Under the pieces are notes generated by a model. It did not search any database. It was given only the letters and a program-made list of their open reading frames with translations, and was not told the DNA's origin. Positions 30,969 to 35,741 of a DNA stretch of 35,741 nucleotides are shown here, one piece after another (position 1 is the first letter of the stretch; every line of letters begins with the position of its first letter). A program made the position numbers and the translations under genes. The DNA is from Streptomyces pseudovenezuelae (GTDB lineage: Bacteria > Actinomycetota > Actinomycetes > Streptomycetales > Streptomycetaceae): the NCBI RefSeq assembly GCF_029892565.1, contig NZ_JARXVH010000039.1, forward strand, positions 1 to 35,741, written 5' to 3'.

Positions 30969-32357
30969 ATGAACTTTGTCAAACGCGCAGGGCTCAGCCT
31001 GTGGGCCCGCAAGGGGCGCACCCTGATCACCCTCGCCACCTTCCTCGTCATTTCCGCGATGGTGCTGGCCGGCGTCCTGATCAACGACGCGACGGCGCAG
31101 GCCGAGCAGGACGCCAAGCGTTCCGTGGGCGCCGAGGTCAACCTCGATATGGATACGAACTCGATGGGAGCCGGCGGTGGCGGCGGTATGCAGGTCCCGC
31201 GCATCGACGCGGCGACCGTCGACAAGCTCGGCGCGCTGCCCCAGGTGCAGAAGTACACCTACTCGATGTGGGACCGAGCCTTCCTCAAGGGCAAGTACAA
31301 GCTGGTCGACGGCGGGCCGAAGATCGAGCCCATGGGCCCCGGCGGCACCGCGGCCACCGGAGTGCTCGACTCCTCGCTGCTGCCCGACTTCCGCAATGGC
31401 AAGTTCACCCTCCTGTCCGGCAAGCACCTCACAGCCGCCGACAAGAACAAGAAGCAACTCCTGATCGAAGAGCGGCTGGCCAAGAAGAACGGCCTCAAGG
31501 TCGGCGACAAGATCACCCTGACCAGCAACGACGAAAAGAAAACGGCCGACTTCACCGTAGCCGGCATCTACCGCGACCCGCGCCCCAGCACCGAACCCGA
31601 ACCCGAGAACTTCCTCAGCCCGGCCAACTTGCTGTACGGAACCGTGGGCAGCATCTCCGCACTCGAGTCCAATGGTGAGGGATCTCTGCAGGTCGGCAAG
31701 GCGACCTTTCTCCTCCAAGACGCCGATGCGCAGGGCGCGTTCAAGGACGAGGCGAAGCGGATCGCCGGCTCAGCGCTCAATGGCTTCAAACTGGACGCGA
31801 ACGACAAGGCCATCCAGCAGATGACGGGCCCGCTCAAAAGCATCCGCTCCACCGCCACCGTCGCCATGTGGCTCATGGGCCTCACCGGCGCGGCGGTCCT
31901 GGCCCTCCTGATCAACCTCGCCGTCAAACAACGTCGCAAGGAGTACGGCGTCCTGCTGGCCATGGGCGAAAAGAAGAACAAGCTCATCGCCCAACAGGCC
32001 CTGGAGATCGGCCTCGTGGCAGTCGTGGCCATCGGCCTGAGCTCCCTGTTCGCCCCCACCTTGACGCAGAGCGCCGGCCAGGCGTTGCTCGGCAAGGAGG
32101 CCACCGCCGCCGAACGGAAGATCGACTCCTGGCAGCCCCCGCCCCCCGGCAGCACCGGCATCGATCAGGGCATCGACCCGAACGACAAGCCCATCGAGAA
32201 CGCCGACCCCATCGACAAGATCACGGTGGCGCTCGACCCGGCGGACCTCACCACCGTCGGCGGCGTAGGCCTCGGTATCGGCCTGCTCGCCACCGCCATC
32301 CCAGCCAGCGCCGTGCTGCGCCTCAGCCCCCGCACCATCCTCACGAAGGGCAAATGA
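30969..32357 (+). CDS. ABC transporter permease (FtsX/MacB-like), second subunit
   Basis: The 462-residue protein starts at ATG 30969 (MNFVKRAGLSLWARKGRTLI) behind GAGAGG; the open frame extends upstream but without homologous sequence. It has four membrane helices (about 20-42, 293-319, 340-362, 425-450) and an extracytoplasmic domain (about 45-290) containing a Gly-rich loop (SMGAGGGGGMQVP, about 63-75) and VGDKITLTSNDEKKTADFTV. KQRRKEYGVLLAMGEKKNKL is the FtsX motif. It is a diverged paralogue of the preceding permease, 64 bases downstream, and the pair probably form a heterodimer. It adds an unusual segment rich in Pro, Asp and Gly (WQPPPPGSTGIDQGIDPND, about 385-403) before the last helix. 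Confidence 0.9.
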   Translation: MNFVKRAGLSLWARKGRTLITLATFLVISAMVLAGVLINDATAQAEQDAKRSVGAEVNLDMDTNSMGAGGGGGMQVPRIDAATVDKLGALPQVQKYTYSMWDRAFLKGKYKLVDGGPKIEPMGPGGTAATGVLDSSLLPDFRNGKFTLLSGKHLTAADKNKKQLLIEERLAKKNGLKVGDKITLTSNDEKKTADFTVAGIYRDPRPSTEPEPENFLSPANLLYGTVGSISALESNGEGSLQVGKATFLLQDADAQGAFKDEAKRIAGSALNGFKLDANDKAIQQMTGPLKSIRSTATVAMWLMGLTGAAVLALLINLAVKQRRKEYGVLLAMGEKKNKLIAQQALEIGLVAVVAIGLSSLFAPTLTQSAGQALLGKEATAAERKIDSWQPPPPGSTGIDQGIDPNDKPIENADPIDKITVALDPADLTTVGGVGLGIGLLATAIPASAVLRLSPRTILTKGK

Positions 32358-32363
32358 CCCGCC

Positions 32364-33062
32364 ATGACCAGCGCCACCCCGCCCGTCCTGCGCCTCGCCG
32401 ACGTCAGCCACACATACTCCGGCCAGCGCCGCAAGACCACGGTCCTCAAGAGCATCGACTACTCCTTCGAACGCGGCACGTTCTACACCATCCTGGGCCC
32501 CTCGGGCAGTGGCAAAACCACCCTGCTCAGCCTCGCCAGCGGCCTGGACACCCCCACCAAGGGCACGATCAGCTTCGACGGCCAGGACCTCACCAAGCTC
32601 GGCTTCGGCCGCTACCGCAACAAGCACGCCGCCACGATCTTCCAGCAGTACAACCTCCTCACCTACATGACCGCTCTCCAGAACGTCATCTGCGCTATGG
32701 AGATCACCGGCGCCAAACCCGCGACCGGAAGCCGTAAGGCCCACGCCTCGCACCTGCTGGAACAGATCGGCCTCGACAAGACGATGACCACCCGTAGCGT
32801 GATGCAGCTATCCGGCGGCCAGCAGCAGCGCGTCGCCATCGCCCGGGCTCTCGCCTGCGACGTCGACATCCTCTTCGCCGACGAACCCACCGGAAATCTC
32901 GACGAGGACACCGCCCAGGGCATTATCGATACCTTCCGTGAACTCGCTCACGAGCAGGGCAAGTGCGTGGTCGTCGTCACCCACTCCCAGCAACTGGCCG
33001 CCCAGTCCGACCGCATCCTCAACCTGCGCAAGGGCAAACTCACGGAACAGGTAAACACCTGA
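32364..33062 (+). CDS. ABC transporter ATP-binding protein (LolD/MacB-type)
   Basis: The 232-residue ATPase has Walker A GPSGSGKT (45-52), the Q loop at Gln94 (TIFQQYN), signature LSGGQQQR (149-156), Walker B DILFADEPTGNLD (168-180) and the H loop in VVVVTHSQQLA. DEPTGNLD is characteristic of the LolD/MacB/FtsE group, whose partners are FtsX-type permeases such as the two encoded just upstream. The gene starts six bases after the second permease stop, so the three form one operon. ATP hydrolysis in the cytoplasm would drive conformational changes across the membrane. Regulation is probably by the divergent two-component system. Confidence 0.95.
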   Translation: MTSATPPVLRLADVSHTYSGQRRKTTVLKSIDYSFERGTFYTILGPSGSGKTTLLSLASGLDTPTKGTISFDGQDLTKLGFGRYRNKHAATIFQQYNLLTYMTALQNVICAMEITGAKPATGSRKAHASHLLEQIGLDKTMTTRSVMQLSGGQQQRVAIARALACDVDILFADEPTGNLDEDTAQGIIDTFRELAHEQGKCVVVVTHSQQLAAQSDRILNLRKGKLTEQVNT

Positions 33063-33245
33063 TGAAGACACATACGCTGCTGCTGGCACCGCCCGCTCCG
33101 GTCTTTGTCCTCTCCTGACCGCCCGCACCAGCGGCACCGCAGGAACAGCCCTCCGGCACTGATGCCCAATTGGCAGCCGAGTCGTCGTGGGGCACCAGGC
33201 GGGCAATCACTGAAAGCCACCAGTGGCAGAGCGTTTTGAACCACA

Positions 33246-33264
33246 CCCGCCACCCCTGGGCGGG
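33246..33264 (+). terminator. GC-rich hairpin downstream of the ABC operon
   Basis: CCCGCC (33246-33251) pairs with GGCGGG (33259-33264) across a seven-base loop. It lies about 180 bases after the ATPase stop, at the edge of the IS5 remnant. It may terminate the ABC operon or be part of the IS end. Confidence 0.35.
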
Positions 33265-33678
33265 TCAACCATACGAAGGGCTCGCCACAACCCGTAGAAC
33301 AACGCAGGGAGCCTTTTCCAACCTGGCGTGGACGTCGCCAGATGCAGGGCAAGGACGACCCTTGACCAGGTCGGTGATGCGGGTGGTGCTGCAGCGGAGC
33401 TTGCGCAGCAGGCGCCAGGACTTCAGAGTGGCCATCGCCTGCTCGCCGACCGCCCGCGCGGATCCTGGCGTGGAGACGTCGACGACTTGCTGGCCTGCGG
33501 AGATATTCTCCCAGCGGGCGCGGTAAGGGACGCGCACGGTGCCGCCGGCACCCTGGTATCCCTTATCGGCCCAGCAGCGCACGACGGCCTCGGCCAGGGC
33601 GTCGATGATGCCGTGGGTGCGGTATCCGATATTCATCTTTTTCACCCCGCCTTCGGCTATCCTCCGAAGGATTCCCAA
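33265..33678 (-). pseudogene. IS5-family transposase C-terminal remnant
   Basis: The frame contains ADKGYQGAGGTVRVPYRARW, then AVGEQAMATLKSWRLLRKLR and CSTTRITDLVK, the final part of the DDE domain of IS5-type transposases of streptomycetes (ADKGY with the second catalytic Asp; the final Glu in EQAMATLKSW). After DLVK a one-base insertion sends the end out of frame; VVLALHLATSTPG would follow in the right frame. The N-terminus, with the HTH and first Asp, is missing: upstream of RTHGIIDALAEA the sequence is unrelated. Dead fragment. Confidence 0.8.
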
Positions 33679-33809
33679 GGCTGTGCAAGGCCAGCCGGAG
33701 CTGGCTTCACCTCAGGGCCGGGCGACAACTCGCCTGGCGGAGTCCCGTGTTCCCCTCCCCGTCTCCGATCGTGTCCGACGGTCTTCCCGGATTCTCGAAG
33801 GAGTATGAA

Positions 33810-35087
33810 TTGCGTGTGAATGTGTATTTTCGACGACGCCCGCAACTGACGGGGTTTCGCGCAGCAGCAACAGTTGCGGTGTCCGCGGCCCTCGTCGTGC
33901 CCCTCGCCGCGACCCCGTCGAGTGCAAACACGGTCGGCGCGAGTGCGGCAGTCCGCCCCCGGATGCTCTCGACGGTCCGACAGGACGGCACTGCGGAGAC
34001 ACGCGCTCACCTGCGGGAGTTAGCGCGGAAGTTGGTGAAGGAAGGAGTGCCTGGGGTGACCGTGCGGGTGGGCGACGGTCACGGCAGGCCCATCGAGATC
34101 TCCGAGCAGGCCGCCTGGACGAAGAAGGACCATCGGCTCACGGCTGACGACGAGGTGCGAGAAGCGTCCAACACCAAGACGGTGATGGCCACCCTCGTGC
34201 TGCAACTGGTCGCTGAGCACAGACTCGCCCTCACCGACCCGGTCGACAAATGGCTCCCCGGCCAGGTACTCAACGGCAAGGCGATCACCCTGCTCATGCT
34301 GCTCAACCACACTAGTGGGTTGTTCGACTACACCGAGGACCCCGCCCTCGCACCGGCCCTCACTGGCCGGGATTCCCACGTATGGACGTCGACGGAAATC
34401 CTGAGCCTGGTGAGCAGACACCCGGCACTGTTCGAGCCCGGCACCGAGTGGTCGTACAGCAACACCAACTACATCGCGATCGGGGCCGTCCTGGAGAAGG
34501 CCACCGGTATGAACCTCGCGGCGCTGGTGCGGAACCGGATCGCCGGACCCCTGGGGCTCCGGCACACTTTCTACGCCACCAGCTCCGCCTGGCACGATCG
34601 GCACGCCCACGGCTACGAACCGGACGCCGCCCACATGCCACCGGACGTCCCCGAGGAGTTCAGGAACTACGCCGGACCGCAGCACGACGACCACGTGGAC
34701 GTCACCGGCGACTACGTCACAGCCAACGGAGCGGATGCCGCGATCGTGTCCACCGCCGACGACTGGTCCCGTTTCTACGGCGCGCTGATGTCGGGCCGCC
34801 TGCTGCCCGCCGCCCAGCTGGCAGAGATGCGCACCACCGTGCCGGAGGACGGGCCAGGGGACCCGGACGAGCTCGGCTACGGGTTGGGCATCGAGACGGC
34901 GAAGACCGACTGTGGCACGGTCTGGGACCACGTCGGCGTCGTCCCGGGCTATGCAACCTACAACGTCACCGACTCCACCGGCCATCGCACGGCCGCCTTC
35001 TTCTTCGCCACGTCCACTCTCAACAAGCAGGCGCACCAGACCGGCGCGGCCCTGATGGACGCGGTCAACTGCGCCATCTTCGACTGA
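33810..35087 (+). CDS. Secreted serine hydrolase (class C beta-lactamase / D-Ala-D-Ala carboxypeptidase family)
   Basis: From TTG 33810, with GAAGGAG seven bases upstream, the product has 425 residues. A signal peptide is clear: basic YFRRRPQ, hydrophobic AAATVAVSAALVVPLAA, then TPSSA as a likely cleavage site near residue 40. The catalytic motifs of the penicillin-binding/serine beta-lactamase fold are present: SNTK (SxxK, in REASNTKTVMATLVLQLV), YSN in WSYSNTNYIAIG, and HVG in WDHVGVVPGY in place of KTG, as in class C-like carboxypeptidases and esterases. It probably acts outside the cell on peptidoglycan stem peptides, esters or beta-lactams; sequence alone does not decide. The gene is monocistronic and lies just after an IS5 remnant, which may have moved close to its promoter. 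Confidence 0.9.
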   Translation: MRVNVYFRRRPQLTGFRAAATVAVSAALVVPLAATPSSANTVGASAAVRPRMLSTVRQDGTAETRAHLRELARKLVKEGVPGVTVRVGDGHGRPIEISEQAAWTKKDHRLTADDEVREASNTKTVMATLVLQLVAEHRLALTDPVDKWLPGQVLNGKAITLLMLLNHTSGLFDYTEDPALAPALTGRDSHVWTSTEILSLVSRHPALFEPGTEWSYSNTNYIAIGAVLEKATGMNLAALVRNRIAGPLGLRHTFYATSSAWHDRHAHGYEPDAAHMPPDVPEEFRNYAGPQHDDHVDVTGDYVTANGADAAIVSTADDWSRFYGALMSGRLLPAAQLAEMRTTVPEDGPGDPDELGYGLGIETAKTDCGTVWDHVGVVPGYATYNVTDSTGHRTAAFFFATSTLNKQAHQTGAALMDAVNCAIFD

Positions 35088-35199
35088 CCAGCGTGTTTCC
35101 GTGGGAGCTGGCTCCGGATCACGATGCGAAACGCTGAACTGAGCGGTTGACTTGGGTGATTGGGCCTGAGGCCGTGACAACCGCACCTGCGCCCTCCGG

Positions 35200-35541
35200 G
35201 TCGTTGGCCCCGCGACGACGACCTCCACCTGGAAATCCGCCTCAGCGGCGCCGACCTCAACCCCTACCTCGCGCTCGCCGCAGTCCTCGCAGCAGCCCAA
35301 TACGGCCTCGACCACAAACTCGATCCACCCCCGCCGTGTATCGGCAACGCCGGCGCACCACCCGTACCAGACCTCCCTCCAAGAGGCGCTCGCCGCGCTC
35401 CCGGACTGCCCTCTCCCGGCATCGGACCTGCTCACCCAGGAAATCGTCGCCCACTACACAAACTCCGCCCGCCACGAACTCGACCTCCACCGCACGACCG
35501 TGACCGACCTCCACCTACGCAGAGGACTCACCACGGCCTGA
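35200..35541 (+). pseudogene. Glutamine synthetase-like C-terminal remnant
   Basis: One frame from 35214 reads DDDLHLEIRLSGADLNPYLA, then LAAVLAAAQYGLDHKLDPPP, the conserved C-terminal segment of glutamine synthetases and gamma-glutamylpolyamine synthetases (RxxGxDxNPYL). After about 35345 the homology moves to another frame: YQTSLQEALAALPDCPLPA, then EIVAHYTNSARHELDLHRT and stop at 35539-35541. The preceding RVVG also lies out of frame. With at least two shifts and no N-terminal domain or catalytic core this is a relic. Bases 35088-35199 contain nothing else that I can assign. Confidence 0.75.
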
Positions 35542-35606
35542 GCGCACCACTCCCCCTGCCCCCGCGCGGCGGTCGAGCTCACTGCCGCGCACGGGGGCTT
35601 TCCTCG

Positions 35607-35741
35607 GTGCTGCCCACCCAGCAGGCCGCAGCCGCCAGGACGGTCCCCCAGAACTCCCTGATCACCCTGGAGTGGATCGGCCGCTCCGAGAACCTGGTGA
35701 TCGCCGGCCCGTCGGGCACAGGGAAAAGTCATTTCACCGAG
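35607..35741 (+). CDS. IstB-like ATPase (IS21 helper), partial at window edge
   Basis: The frame reads VPQNSLITLEWIGRSENLVI and AGPSGTGKSHFTE up to the last base of the window. GPSGTGKS is the Walker A motif, and LEWIxRxENLVxxGPSGTGK is typical of IstB/DnaC-like AAA ATPases that assist IS21-type transposases. The N-terminal domain before LPTQQAA seems absent or very short, so this may already be a truncated copy. The start is uncertain (GTG 35607 is the first in-frame choice). Walker B lies beyond the window. Confidence 0.7.
   Translation, partial: MLPTQQAAAARTVPQNSLITLEWIGRSENLVIAGPSGTGKSHFTE

Noticed and set aside
33650..33670. Hairpin CCTTCGG-N7-CCGAAGG between the IS5 remnant and the serine hydrolase
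   Set aside because: It is not placed after the stop of an intact gene and has no U tract in either direction; a terminator or regulatory role cannot be supported.
1..35741. tRNA or rRNA genes
   Set aside because: No cloverleaf-like stretch with a TTCRA loop, nor any rRNA-like conserved segment, was recognised by eye.

Overview
The window is very GC-rich, with G or C at most third codon positions, and its families are typical of actinomycetes: streptomycin-kinase-like APH, MmyB-type XRE regulator with an SDR, LLM flavin monooxygenase, TnpB, IS110 and IS701 remnants, and type I-E CRISPR repeats. It most resembles a Streptomyces accessory region, perhaps a chromosome arm or integrated island. 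There are few housekeeping genes, many insertion-sequence remnants and a high density of broken genes.

Layout. 1-4.9 kb is an insertion-sequence graveyard: an IS630 tail, an APH(6)-like kinase gene between two copies of an IS630-type end, a TnpB remnant with its right-end hairpin, a Fic gene with what looks like a leaderless promoter, a decayed three-repeat type I-E CRISPR array, and a truncated IS701 transposase next to it. 4.97-10.0 kb holds the most unusual locus: a roughly 1480-residue membrane protein joining four N-terminal membrane helices, a TPR-like helical region, a CHAT caspase-like protease domain, a fifth membrane helix and an extracytoplasmic SecD-like P1 domain, with a divergent gene for a 171-residue protein of unknown family. 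10.1-11.4 kb has hypothetical genes, one with a C-terminal zinc ribbon.

11.5-16.1 kb is a decaying redox cluster on the minus strand (LLM monooxygenase, flavin reductase, nitroreductase, F420/NADP-type reductase, TetR regulator). Four copies of an ACGGA-N7-TCCG operator sit in pairs upstream of the monooxygenase and of the TetR gene. 16.3-18.5 kb is an XRE regulator and an SDR that share a 19/20-identical putative operator. 18.8 kb encodes an orphan class I lanthipeptide-like precursor with no modification enzymes nearby, followed by a DNA ligase remnant.

19.5-25.6 kb contains a possible HEPN-domain protein, small hypothetical and membrane-anchored proteins, an HNH nuclease with coupled small ORFs, and a complete but mutated IS1634-like element with perfect 24-bp inverted repeats. 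26-27.6 kb is a frameshifted IS110 element with a bridge-RNA candidate region. 27.6-33.1 kb is a coherent resistance or envelope-stress type module: sensor kinase and OmpR-type regulator on the minus strand, diverging from two FtsX/MacB-like permeases and an ABC ATPase. The right end carries an IS5 remnant, a secreted serine beta-lactamase-like hydrolase, a glutamine synthetase remnant and the start of an IstB-like ATPase cut by the window edge.

All calls come from reading the sequence; no database search was run.
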